From Magnetococcales bacterium (GTDB taxonomy: Bacteria > Pseudomonadota > Magnetococcia > Magnetococcales > DC0425bin3): DNA of 64,000 nt. The notes beneath the pieces were generated by a model. The model had not been told where the DNA came from. It worked only from the letters and a program-made list of their open reading frames with translations, and made no database searches. The position numbers and the translations under genes are program-made. Below, piece after piece: positions 6,957 through 15,746 of this stretch. How positions within the stretch are numbered: position 1 is the first letter of the stretch; every line of letters begins with the position of its first letter. The stretch spans positions 22,931 through 86,930 of the forward strand of contig JADGCJ010000004.1 in NCBI GenBank assembly GCA_015229045.1, given 5' to 3'.

Positions 6957-9038
6957 ATGGACAATCGCTGGTCGGAGCAGGAAGCGGCAGAGTGCTTGCA
7001 AAAGTGGGGTCCTCGTTGGGGCGAACCCCTTGCCTTGCGCACCTATGCTGGTCGTTTACTGGGTCGGGATGATCGGCTGGTTTTGCACGGTGGTGGCAAT
7101 ACCTCGGTCAAGACCACCCTGCCGGATTTGTTGGGACATCCGCGCCCCGTTCTTTTCGTCAAGGGATCGGGATTTGATCTGGCCAGCATGACTCCGGAAG
7201 GACATGTTGGCCTGGAACTGGAGTTTTTGCGCCAATTGCGTACACTGGAGGTGTTGTCGGATGCCGCCATGGTCAACGTCTTGCGCACACATGCGCTGGA
7301 TGCCGAGGCACCGACCCCTTCCATCGAGGCGTTGCTGCATGCCTTTTTGCCACCGCGCTTTATCGATCACACCCATGCCGATGCCATTCTGGCCCTGACC
7401 AACCGCACCGATGCCGCCAGCGCCATCCAGGATGCCCTGGGGGATGCGGTCATCGTTCTGCCCTATTTTCATCCGGGGTTTGCCCTGGCCAAGGCGGCCG
7501 ATGCAGCCTTCGCCGCCCATCCCGGGCGACAGGGCATGATCCTGATGCAGCATGGGTTGGTCACCTGGGGCGAAACGGCGGAAGAGTCCTATCGGGCAAC
7601 CATCGACCTGGTCAGTCGCGCCGAGGCGTGGCTGGAAAAACAGCGCAAGCGGCCTGTCATCGCCACAGATCCGGTGGATCCGGTCGATACCCGTGAGCGC
7701 TATCGGGCGATTGCCCCCTGGTTGCGCGGTCTTCTCGCCCGCCCGACCGGCAATCCGGATCGACCTCATCGGCGCGTCATTCTGCGTGTCCGCCATGACC
7801 GGGCAACCCTGGAGTTTTTGGCGGCACCGTGCGGGCGCGATGTGGCCATGACCCCTCCTCTCACCACCGATCACCTCATCAGGACCAAAGCCCTGCCCCT
7901 GTGGTGTCCGGACCCGGCCCATCTGGAGACGGAGATTGCCGCCTATGCCCGGGCCTATGAGGCCTATTGGCAACGCCATGCCTCACGGGTGGCGCCAGGG
8001 GTCATGCCCTTCGATTCCCTGCCCCGGGTGATCTTGATTCCGCATGTGGGTGTGGTGTGCGTGGGCGCGGATGCTCAAGAGGCCGACATCGCCAGAGACA
8101 TCACCATGAACACCCTGGCCGTCAAGCGCCTGGTGACCGAGGGGGGCGTCTACGCCGGACTGCCGGAAGAGGCCCTGTTTGACATGGAGTATTTTCCCCT
8201 CCAACTGGCCAAGTTGACGCAACAAACTCCCCTCCCCCTGGCCCGCACCGTGGCCATGGTAACCGGAGCGGCGGGGGCCATCGGTTCGGGCATCTGCCGG
8301 ACCTTGCTGGAAAACGGCGCCCATGTCGCAGCTACCGATCTGCCAGGAGAACACCTGGAGTCGCTGGTTCGCCAGCTCCAGCCTGAATTTGCCAAGAGAG
8401 TCATTGGTGTTCCGATGGACGTCACCGACCCGGATGCGGTTCATGACGCCTTTGCCAGCGTGAGCGAAACCTGGGGCGGAGTCGATCTGGTGGTGATCAA
8501 TGCCGGTCTTGCCCATGTCTCGCCGCTGGCCAAAATGGATCTGGAGGCTTTTCGGCGCGTGGCACGGGTCAACGTCGAGGGAACCTTGAACCTGTTGACC
8601 GCCATCGGCCCCCATATGCAGCTCCAGGGAACCGGCGGCGATGTGGTCCTGATCTCGACGAAAAATGTCTTTGCCCCCGGTGCCCAGTTTGGGGCCTACA
8701 GCGCCACCAAGGCGGCGTCCCATCAATTGGCCCGGGTGGCCAGCCTGGAGTTGGCCGACCAGGGAGTTCGCGTCAACATGGTCTCCCCGGACGCCGTCTT
8801 TGCCGATGGCGACCGCCGCTCCGGTCTGTGGGCAACCGTCGGTCCCGACCGCATGCGGGCGCGCGGCCTCGATGAACAAGGGCTGGAAGAGTATTATCGC
8901 AGCCGCAATTTGTTGAAGGCACGTATCACGGCCAGACACGTCGGCCAGGCCGTGCTGTTTTTTGCCACGCGCCAGACCCCTACCACCGGAGCGACCCTCC
9001 CGGTGGATGGCGGTCTGCCTGACGCCACGCCGCGCTGA
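6957..9038 (+). CDS. Bifunctional class II aldolase / short-chain dehydrogenase (RhaD-Adh type)
   Basis: 693 residues, with ribosome site AAGGAAGAG just upstream of the ATG. The N-terminal half (about 1-420) is a class II aldolase/adducin-type domain: VLHGGGNTSVK, LFVKGSG and the metal-binding FIDHTHADAI near residue 138. The C-terminal part (about 430-693) is an SDR Rossmann domain with VTGAAGAIGSG near 435, NAG, catalytic STK ... YSATK (Tyr 581) and a C-terminal TTGATLPVDGG. This fusion is known for rhamnulose-1-phosphate aldolase/lactaldehyde dehydrogenase enzymes, in which a sugar phosphate is split and the aldehyde or alcohol product oxidised or reduced with NAD(P). It is probably cotranscribed with the LsrF-like gene. 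The natural substrate cannot be read from sequence. Confidence 0.88.
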   Translation: MDNRWSEQEAAECLQKWGPRWGEPLALRTYAGRLLGRDDRLVLHGGGNTSVKTTLPDLLGHPRPVLFVKGSGFDLASMTPEGHVGLELEFLRQLRTLEVLSDAAMVNVLRTHALDAEAPTPSIEALLHAFLPPRFIDHTHADAILALTNRTDAASAIQDALGDAVIVLPYFHPGFALAKAADAAFAAHPGRQGMILMQHGLVTWGETAEESYRATIDLVSRAEAWLEKQRKRPVIATDPVDPVDTRERYRAIAPWLRGLLARPTGNPDRPHRRVILRVRHDRATLEFLAAPCGRDVAMTPPLTTDHLIRTKALPLWCPDPAHLETEIAAYARAYEAYWQRHASRVAPGVMPFDSLPRVILIPHVGVVCVGADAQEADIARDITMNTLAVKRLVTEGGVYAGLPEEALFDMEYFPLQLAKLTQQTPLPLARTVAMVTGAAGAIGSGICRTLLENGAHVAATDLPGEHLESLVRQLQPEFAKRVIGVPMDVTDPDAVHDAFASVSETWGGVDLVVINAGLAHVSPLAKMDLEAFRRVARVNVEGTLNLLTAIGPHMQLQGTGGDVVLISTKNVFAPGAQFGAYSATKAASHQLARVASLELADQGVRVNMVSPDAVFADGDRRSGLWATVGPDRMRARGLDEQGLEEYYRSRNLLKARITARHVGQAVLFFATRQTPTTGATLPVDGGLPDATPR

Positions 9039-9047
9039 TCATCCTCC

Positions 9048-12000
9048 ATGCAACAAGCAAGGCATCCCCGTGCCCGGGAGTTTTTTCAGAAGGGATTGTT
9101 CAACGATTTGACCTCGTTTGCCCAGATGGAGGACCGGATCAGCGTCCTGGTGGATCCCTGGGCACAGCAGGCGGCCTTCGAGGTGTTTGCCGAGGCCTGG
9201 CTGGCGACCCGTCGCCTGGTTCTGGCGCGGGAGATTCAGCCGCGTCTGCCCCTTGAGCCAGGCCCGCCGGGACCGGATGGGTGCATCGAAACCCCTTGGG
9301 GGGATCGCATCGGCTATCGGGTGATCTTTCGGGCGGATCGCAAACCGCCGCCGCGCAAGGATCTGGGCTTCTTCCTGGAAGAGTCGCCCGAGGTTTGGTG
9401 GCAGCGGTTGTTGATCTGCAATGGACCGGCCGAACTGCCCACAACCTTGAACAGTCGTCCCCATTTTTGGCGGATTGCCCGCACCGACCTGGAACGCCTG
9501 GATGCCGAGGCGTTTCAAACCCTGCGCCGCTGGTTCATGGGGGGTGGTCTTCCCACCGAACGGGAATCACCCCCGCTGTATCAGGCACGTATCCTCGCGA
9601 CCCTGGCCGAGAGAGGAGTGTCGCAGGAGCGTGCCACGCTCGTTCTGCCAGGTGTTACGGGTGAAGGCTCTTTTCTGCGCCGTCTCTGTCTGCACAACAA
9701 TGGGGCGGGTCTGGTCCTGCTCCTGGTCCGTTCCCTGGCGCGGATGCGGGCACTGTTGCGGGCCTGGCAGAGAGAGGGTGAGTGGTTCGCTCTGGCCGTT
9801 TTGGCGGCATGTCGGGAGCCGCTGGCCGGACGTCTGCCTGATCATCCGGTGTTGCGGCGCAGCGATCTGGATTTTCCCCTGCTCGACAGACCGGAGTCCA
9901 TGCGTCGCTTTCTGGGCTGGCGCTTTCACGGAACGCGGGTTTTGCTGACGACGCAGGCCTCCCTTCCCCTGATACGCGAGGCAATGGCAGGCCTGCCCCC
10001 CGCCGAACTGGCGATCGTGGAAGATGCCTGGAATCTGGTCGACGATCCCGAGATGTCGGCCCTGGAAGCTCTTGCCAGTCAACGTCTTTTCTTGACACCG
10101 CTCGCTTCCCGATACGACCTGGAACAGAGGGACCGGGAGGGGGAGAGCAAACGTATCTTTTCCCTGGGAGAGGGCGACCGTTTTGCTCCCCTCCTCGACC
10201 CTCTGGCCACCGATCCCCCACCCCGCGATGAAGGGTGGCGCCCGATCAAGGTGGTCTTGGTCGGATTGGCCGATCCGTTCGCACCCTGGGGTGACCTGCA
10301 ACGTGCCTTGGCGGTGTGCGGTGTGCGCAGGGTGTTGACGTTTCACGACTCGGCGGAGGATGCGCGGGGATTTGCTCGCCTGATCGGCGGCGACTCCGGT
10401 TGGCAGGCCCTCTATCTGGATGCCACCATGTCCGAGGCTCTGCAACAGCGCATCGTGACCAGTTTTCGCGAGGCGACCGGGCCGGTATTGCTGGCCAGTT
10501 TTCGTTCTTTGACCTCCGGGTTGGGTGTGCCTGCGGCGGATGCGGCGGTTTTTTTTCCTTCGGTGCGCAAGGATGCCTGGGAGAGCTGGACCACGGTCTG
10601 GGGATCGTTTCGTACCCCCGATGCCGGGAAGAGTGCGCCGGGCTGGTTGCTGTTGCCGGTGGTGTCGGGGCCGTCGCTCGCCGAGGGAATCACAGCGGAC
10701 ACCATGCCTGGTTTCTGGCGCATTCTGGAGACCATCCGCGATGTCGATGCCGGTTTGCGCCAACGTTTGCGCCAGGCCAGAATCCAGCTGGGCCGTACCG
10801 GAACCTGGGATCAGACCACTCTCATGGAGCGTATGGGGCGCATCGATCCCGGCGGTGTTCCCGGCGATCTCACCCCGGAGCTGGCCGATATCTTGCTGCG
10901 TCGTCTCACCGTCGCCTGGGACCAGCACTATGGTGCCCTCCTCACCAGTCATGAGCGCCATGGCGACCTCAACGGCGACCATCGCTTCGATCCCGAGCTG
11001 CAACAGTGGGTCAAAAATCAACGTCAGCTCTACAAAAAGGGGGGGATGGATCCGGAACGCATCAAGCTCCTGGATGAACTGGGCTTTGTTTGGGATCCGG
11101 CCCAGGCGCGTTGGGAGCAGATGCGGCAGCGATTGATCGCTCACAAGGAGCGGCGGGGCGATGCCAATATTCCCCAGGTACTGGCCGAGGATCCGGAGCT
11201 GGCGCGCTGGGCTGCGGAGCAACGCAAAAACTGGAAAAGCAAAACCCTGGAAGCGGAACGGATGGCCGCCCTCGATCAACTGGGTTTTGTCTGGGATCCG
11301 GAGGCGGTGCACGGGGCGGAGATGCGCCAGCGTCTGCTCCAGTTCCGGGAACAGACCGGACACACGGATGTGCCGATTCCTTACCCTGACGATCCTGCCC
11401 TGGCAGTCTGGGTCACAGAGATGCGGCGCAAATGGCGCAAGGGCAACGTCGATCCCGAAATAGTGGAGGATTTGACCGCTCTGGGGTTTGTCTGGGATCC
11501 CGAAGAGGTTGCCTGGGAAGAGATGTTCACCCGCCTGACAGCCTGGCGTGACTCCGCCGGACACGCCCGGATTGCCGATCCCTTCCCGGCGGATTTGCCC
11601 CTGGGTCGTTGGGCCGAGGAGCAACGACGTGCCTGTCGCAAGAATCGTTTGTCCGATACACGCCGACAACGCCTCGATGCCTTGGCCTTTGTCTGGGATC
11701 TGGAGGCGGATGCCTGGGAGAGCATGTTTCGCACCCTGGAGCGTTCGTTGCCCACCGAGGGGTTGTTTCCGGACACTTGGCCGGGGCAGCCCGAACTCGC
11801 CGAGTGGATAGCCCGCCAGTGCCGCATGTGGAAAAGCGAACGTCTGGATCCCGTCCGCAAGGCCCGCCTGGATACGCTGGGTTTTGTTTGGGATCCTGAG
11901 CGTCGTGCGTGGGAAAACAGGTTTGCCGATCTGGGGCGCTTCCATCGTCAATATGGCCACGTGCATATTCCCAGGGAGTCTTTGGCAGCTCCCGAGCTCG

Positions 12001-12902
12001 GTTCCTGGTTGGTGGAGCAGCGCAAAAGACACGCCCAGGGGCGTCTGGATGCGGAGTCCGTGGAGCGTTTGACTGCCCTGGGTGTTCTCTGGGATCAGGA
12101 GGAGGCCGAATGGGAGGGCATGTTGGCCACTTTGGTCTTGTTCCATCGGGAGCGCAACCATTGCGTGGTACCGAAAGAGTGGCCCGACAACCCTGCCCTG
12201 GCGCGGTGGGTGGCCCAGCAGCGCCAGATCTATCGTCGAGAGCAGCTCTCTCCTGAGCGTGTGCAGCGTTTGAATGCCATCGGTTTCACTTGGGATTCGC
12301 GGGAGATTCTTTGGGAGGAGATGTTTGCCTTGTTGATGCTTTACCGGGAGAAGCATGGCGATTGCAATGTGCCGGATCCCTGGCCGGAGAATGCCGATCT
12401 GGCCTGGTGGGTCGGGGCGCAGCGCAAGGCGTATCAAAATGGCAATCTCAATCCCAAGTGGATTGCACGTCTCAATGCGGTCGGATTCATTTGGAACATG
12501 CAGGAGGCCCTGTGGCGAGAGATGCTGTTAGCGCTTATGAATTTTCACCGGCGTTTTGGTCATTGCCTCGTTCCGCGCAGTTGGGCGGAGAACCCCAAGC
12601 TGGCCAGTTGGGTGACAGCCCAGCGTCAGGCGTACAAGAGTGGTTCGTTGCCTGCGGAGCATATTGCTCTGCTTGATCCTCTGGGGTTCATTTGGGATCA
12701 GCAGCAGGTGGTACAGGAGGAGTTGTTCCTGGCCTTGCAGGTTTACAAACAGCGCTTTGGTCATTGTGATGTTCCCGTCGAGTGGCCGGAGAACCCGCAA
12801 TTGGGGCTTTGGGTTGCCAGTCAACGCCAGAGACGTGCGAGGGGAGAGTTGGAAACAGAGCGTATCAAGCGGTTGGAGGATATGGGGTTCAGGTGGGAGT
12901 GA
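9048..12902 (+). CDS. Pseudo-helicase with ten C-terminal helicase-associated (HA) repeats
   Basis: 1284 residues starting 9 nt after the SDR fusion. Residues 1-180 resemble the N-terminal endonuclease-like domain of large restriction helicases (FFQKGLFNDLTSF ... AFEVFAEAWLAT). Residues 190-540 align by pattern with SF2 helicases, but the catalytic boxes are altered. Motif I is PGVTGEGS (201-208) without the Walker lysine. Motif II reads VEDAW (324-328) instead of DEAH. Motif III is FLTPLAS. Motif VI (TTVWGSFRTP, 514-523) lacks the QxxGR core. The region RIFSLGEGDRFAPLLDPL still matches the conserved segment after motif III. From residue 620 to the end there are ten tandem units of about 66 residues, W--M---L--F----GH--VP--W----LA-WV--QR--Y--G-L----RL-LGF-WD, which are HA domains. 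Likely a nucleic-acid-binding scaffold rather than a motor. Confidence 0.8.
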   Translation: MQQARHPRAREFFQKGLFNDLTSFAQMEDRISVLVDPWAQQAAFEVFAEAWLATRRLVLAREIQPRLPLEPGPPGPDGCIETPWGDRIGYRVIFRADRKPPPRKDLGFFLEESPEVWWQRLLICNGPAELPTTLNSRPHFWRIARTDLERLDAEAFQTLRRWFMGGGLPTERESPPLYQARILATLAERGVSQERATLVLPGVTGEGSFLRRLCLHNNGAGLVLLLVRSLARMRALLRAWQREGEWFALAVLAACREPLAGRLPDHPVLRRSDLDFPLLDRPESMRRFLGWRFHGTRVLLTTQASLPLIREAMAGLPPAELAIVEDAWNLVDDPEMSALEALASQRLFLTPLASRYDLEQRDREGESKRIFSLGEGDRFAPLLDPLATDPPPRDEGWRPIKVVLVGLADPFAPWGDLQRALAVCGVRRVLTFHDSAEDARGFARLIGGDSGWQALYLDATMSEALQQRIVTSFREATGPVLLASFRSLTSGLGVPAADAAVFFPSVRKDAWESWTTVWGSFRTPDAGKSAPGWLLLPVVSGPSLAEGITADTMPGFWRILETIRDVDAGLRQRLRQARIQLGRTGTWDQTTLMERMGRIDPGGVPGDLTPELADILLRRLTVAWDQHYGALLTSHERHGDLNGDHRFDPELQQWVKNQRQLYKKGGMDPERIKLLDELGFVWDPAQARWEQMRQRLIAHKERRGDANIPQVLAEDPELARWAAEQRKNWKSKTLEAERMAALDQLGFVWDPEAVHGAEMRQRLLQFREQTGHTDVPIPYPDDPALAVWVTEMRRKWRKGNVDPEIVEDLTALGFVWDPEEVAWEEMFTRLTAWRDSAGHARIADPFPADLPLGRWAEEQRRACRKNRLSDTRRQRLDALAFVWDLEADAWESMFRTLERSLPTEGLFPDTWPGQPELAEWIARQCRMWKSERLDPVRKARLDTLGFVWDPERRAWENRFADLGRFHRQYGHVHIPRESLAAPELGSWLVEQRKRHAQGRLDAESVERLTALGVLWDQEEAEWEGMLATLVLFHRERNHCVVPKEWPDNPALARWVAQQRQIYRREQLSPERVQRLNAIGFTWDSREILWEEMFALLMLYREKHGDCNVPDPWPENADLAWWVGAQRKAYQNGNLNPKWIARLNAVGFIWNMQEALWREMLLALMNFHRRFGHCLVPRSWAENPKLASWVTAQRQAYKSGSLPAEHIALLDPLGFIWDQQQVVQEELFLALQVYKQRFGHCDVPVEWPENPQLGLWVASQRQRRARGELETERIKRLEDMGFRWE

Positions 12903-13416
12903 ACGGCGGATCATGAGGATCGGTGTGGAACATTCTGAAACAGTTATCCAGATACCAATCAACGACCTGCTCCGACCCACGTGCGTAGTCGAGACGAATC
13001 TCTTCCAGGGCTTTGGTGAAACGGTCAACCTCGGCCTGAGGTAGAACACCCTCCCGATGCTTCTGCTGGGCCATGACAAGCATCTGTTCCAGTTCCCGAT
13101 AGACCGGCCCTTGTGGATCCAGGACCGTGTAAAGCTCTCCAACCGCCTGGAAAACAGTCATGAAATACTCTGGAGGCGGGGGTTCTCTGACGGGTGGAGG
13201 CGTCGTCGGAGGTGGGGGCGGAGGAGGCTCGACGCTCTTTTTTCTTATGACGGGCCGGACGCCATCGATTGTGAAAGCGCGCATGTCAACCCAGGTATCC
13301 GGGGCAGCTGGCAGACCAAAATCAACCGAGGTCGCACGCAGCTTCTCCTTGCGAACCCCATTGAGGGCGTAATCACGCAGGTCGATCCACAGGCCATCGG
13401 CAGTGACTCCGTCCAT
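12889..13416 (-). CDS. Hypothetical protein with duplicated N-terminal motif and Pro-rich linker
   Basis: 175 residues; the start at 13416 is fixed by GGGAGGAGATC directly upstream, whereas the longer in-frame starts lack a ribosome site. Two related N-terminal motifs are visible, W(I/V)D(L/M)R-(Y/F)-(L/I)-GVR, at residues 10-22 and 41-53. A linker of about 25 residues made mainly of Pro and Thr (59-83) joins them to a helical C-terminal domain (MTVFQAVGELYTVL ... REGVLPQAEVDRFTKALEEI). I recognise no family. The 3' end overlaps the 3' end of the convergent pseudo-helicase gene by 14 bp. No signal peptide is seen, so it is probably cytoplasmic. Confidence 0.65.
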   Translation of the reverse strand: MDGVTADGLWIDLRDYALNGVRKEKLRATSVDFGLPAAPDTWVDMRAFTIDGVRPVIRKKSVEPPPPPPPTTPPPVREPPPPEYFMTVFQAVGELYTVLDPQGPVYRELEQMLVMAQQKHREGVLPQAEVDRFTKALEEIRLDYARGSEQVVDWYLDNCFRMFHTDPHDPPFTPT

Positions 13417-13495
13417 GATCTCCTCCCGCATTGCACAGGTCAAAGTTGGCTCCACGTTCCTTATCGGTTGGGGATGGGAGAGGATTGAGTGAATT

Positions 13496-14269
13496 TTATT
13501 TGGGAACCCTGGACGGGCGTATGGTAGTTTTGGTTTGGATGCCGCGCATCAGTGTGTTCTCCAGCACCCGTATTGCGTCCCCAATCTGGCTCGGGTCATG
13601 GGCATTCGAGCCGGGAGAGATCAGCGCCTCGTGTCGGCGGCAGATGTCCAGATAGGGCTGCATGGGTTCATGATAAGCCGGGTTGAGTTCGACGGCGATT
13701 TTGCGTTCGGTGGCGCGGATGACAATGGCCTCGAACAAATCCATCGGAAATGAAGAGATGTAGCGATTACAAACACCCCCGGGATGGGCAATGGCGTCGA
13801 CAAGAGGGTTGTCGAGCAGGCCTATACTGGCGCGAAATTCGATATCGATGGCCTCGGTGGCATTGCGATAACCGGAGCGCCAATCCTTCTCCGGAAAGGC
13901 ATGAACGGCACCAAGAATAAAATCGGCTTCGTGTAGCATGGCCTCGGTCAGATCGAGGGAACCGGCAAAATCCATGACCGGCACCTCCAGTCCCAGGCGG
14001 ATATCGATCTTTCCAGCCCATTGCTCTTGCAGACGGCGAACATCATCGACATAGCGGGAAAACCAATCCCCGCTGCCGACGAGATCATCTTCGGTGTGTT
14101 CGGTCAAGATGAGCCGCTCGATCCCCATCGCCACCGCATGCCGGATCACCTCGGACGCCGGTGCCGAACCATCGGAATGGGTCGAGTGAACATGATACTC
14201 CCAGGCCGGGAGGGGAGTGATCAACCCGGAGGCGGAAAGAAAAAAGTGTTCGTTCAAATGGGGACGCAT
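13496..14269 (-). CDS. PHP-domain metal-dependent phosphoesterase
   Basis: 257 residues from the ATG at 14269; the frame remains open further upstream but without supporting signals, and the ribosome site is weak (AAGG). The PHP signature is present: YHVHSTHSDGS (residues 25-35, metal-binding His26 and His28), LILTEHTE, a glutamate in GLEVPVMD, DFILGAVHAF, then VDAIAHPGG and SPGSNAHDP near the C-terminus. PHP proteins include histidinol phosphatase and 3',5'-nucleotide phosphatases, and the residues here fit a trinuclear-metal phosphoesterase. The exact substrate is unknown. It lies 89 nt downstream of the M20 peptidase gene on the same strand and may be cotranscribed with it. Confidence 0.82.
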   Translation of the reverse strand: MRPHLNEHFFLSASGLITPLPAWEYHVHSTHSDGSAPASEVIRHAVAMGIERLILTEHTEDDLVGSGDWFSRYVDDVRRLQEQWAGKIDIRLGLEVPVMDFAGSLDLTEAMLHEADFILGAVHAFPEKDWRSGYRNATEAIDIEFRASIGLLDNPLVDAIAHPGGVCNRYISSFPMDLFEAIVIRATERKIAVELNPAYHEPMQPYLDICRRHEALISPGSNAHDPSQIGDAIRVLENTLMRGIQTKTTIRPSRVPK

Positions 14270-14358
14270 GCCTTGACCAGTCTCATCGTGTCGTGACCCG
14301 CTCGACAGAAAAACAGCGGATCGTCTATACTCTCCGGAATATAAAGCCCTTTTGATTT

Positions 14359-15465
14359 TCAGGCAAGTCGGCAATCCTGCTGTTGATGATGTTTGAGGAT
14401 GCGCGTGACCAGATCGATGCGTTGGTGAAAGCTCTTTTTCAAGGCGCGTTCGCGGGGGGTATGGTCCCATTCGCCGAAGGGTCCAAAACCATCGAGGCTG
14501 ATGACTCCCGCAGCATGAGTCAGGTTGGCATCGCTGACCCCGCCCCGCAACTCGGTGGGCAGGGGATCGCCGGTGATGGTGCGCAGAATGGCCACCATCC
14601 GGCTTTGCCGGGCATCCGGTTCAAAGAGATCGCGCTGCACGCCTCCTTCCAGCACAAGTTTGCCACTGGGGAGAGGCGGGTGCATGACAAGATGATCGAT
14701 GGCGCGCAAAACCCGCTCTTTTTCACTCCGGGAAGCATAGCGAAGCTCAAAGAGAAGCCTGGCGGCAGGGCTGATCGTGTTGGCACCAATACCACCCTCC
14801 ATGCGACCGACATTGAGGGTGGTTTTTTGTTCAGGCGCGGCCAATCGGGCGAGAGCCAACATGATATGGGCGGCGATAGTGTTAGCGCAAACGCCAGAAG
14901 CAAAATCATTGCCCGCATGCGCCGCCACTCCATGCACATGCAGGGTAAAGGTAGCGACCCCTTTGCGCCCCACAACGATTTCGCCACCCTTTCCGGCGGC
15001 CTCAAAGACCAGGCAAAGAGCGTATTCCGGAGCGATCCTTTGGGTCAGGTGGCGAGAATCATCGCTGCCAGTCTCTTCGTCGGCTACAAAAAGACAATCA
15101 ATGTTCCGAATGGTACCCAGATCGCGATGAATTGCCCGCAAGGCTTCCAGAATAACCATCAACCCTCCCTTCATGTCGCACACCCCGGGTCCGCAGACCC
15201 ATGGGTCATCTTCGCGAAATTCCGAACGGGAGCCGGGTGGTTCGACGGTATCCAAATGGCCAACGAGGAGAATTTTTTGTCCGGGAATGGTGGAAGAACG
15301 ATAATGCCAGTGGTTGCCGATCGGGATACGTGTGTGACAGTGAGCGGTGTAGCCAAGAGACTCCAGCCTGGGTCGGAAGAATTCCCCTACGGCATCCACG
15401 CCAATTTTATTGGTTGTGTGAGAGTTGATGGTGACGATTTGCTGCAACTCAGCAAAAAGGCCCAT
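14359..15465 (-). CDS. M20-family metallopeptidase (ArgE/DapE/carboxypeptidase G2-like)
   Basis: 368 residues. The di-zinc site of M20 enzymes is visible: LVGHLDTV (His70, Asp72), GPGVCDMKGG (bridging Asp97), FVADEETGSDDS (catalytic Glu130 and ligand Glu131), and HAGND in the lid-domain region, with a C-terminal His in the FGEWDHTP segment. The dimerisation (lid) domain runs from about residue 172 to 285. These enzymes hydrolyse N-acyl amino acids or small peptides in the cytoplasm. The glutamate-carboxypeptidase type of motif (CDMKGG) points to a peptidase or deacylase rather than ArgE itself, but the substrate cannot be fixed. A full copy of the intergenic hairpin repeat lies immediately upstream. 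Confidence 0.85.
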   Translation of the reverse strand: MGLFAELQQIVTINSHTTNKIGVDAVGEFFRPRLESLGYTAHCHTRIPIGNHWHYRSSTIPGQKILLVGHLDTVEPPGSRSEFREDDPWVCGPGVCDMKGGLMVILEALRAIHRDLGTIRNIDCLFVADEETGSDDSRHLTQRIAPEYALCLVFEAAGKGGEIVVGRKGVATFTLHVHGVAAHAGNDFASGVCANTIAAHIMLALARLAAPEQKTTLNVGRMEGGIGANTISPAARLLFELRYASRSEKERVLRAIDHLVMHPPLPSGKLVLEGGVQRDLFEPDARQSRMVAILRTITGDPLPTELRGGVSDANLTHAAGVISLDGFGPFGEWDHTPRERALKKSFHQRIDLVTRILKHHQQQDCRLA

Positions 15466-15484
15466 GACACTGTTTCCTTGTGAT

Positions 15485-15690
15485 TCGGGGACCTGTCAAA
15501 ACGGGGTCCAGGGGGCTGGCTCCCTGGCGGGTCAAGGGCAGAGCCCTTGCGGGGTTTGGGGCGGAGCCCCAATAAAGTCTTTCATGTCACCCCTTTTTCC
15601 CGATCACAAAAAAACGACGTATTTCAAAATAAACGCGGTTTAAGGTCCGATTTTTCAAGCATGCCAATTTCAAATGCGATTGCCCTGGGG
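15485..15690 (-). repeat. Modular hairpin repeat, copy R2 (minus orientation, near full length)
   Basis: On the minus strand it contains the left module (GGCAATCGCATTT ... AAACCGCG ... ACGTCG), ATGAAAGACTTTAT, the hairpin GGGGCTCCGCCCC, a second hairpin CAAGGGC/GCCCTTG, then CCAGCCCCCTGGACCCCGTTTTGACAG split across its last module. It is the most complete minus-strand copy, filling most of the gap between the peptidase and secG. Confidence 0.9.
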
Positions 15691-15746
15691 GTACCTGGGC
15701 AGTTACCGGAAAACAAACCGCAAACTCCGGGTATTGGCCCACTTCG

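Noticed and set aside
9567..12437. 956-codon minus-strand frame opposite the HA-repeat gene
   Set aside because: The long antisense frame is a by-product of the repeated codon pattern; the plus strand shows clear HA domains.
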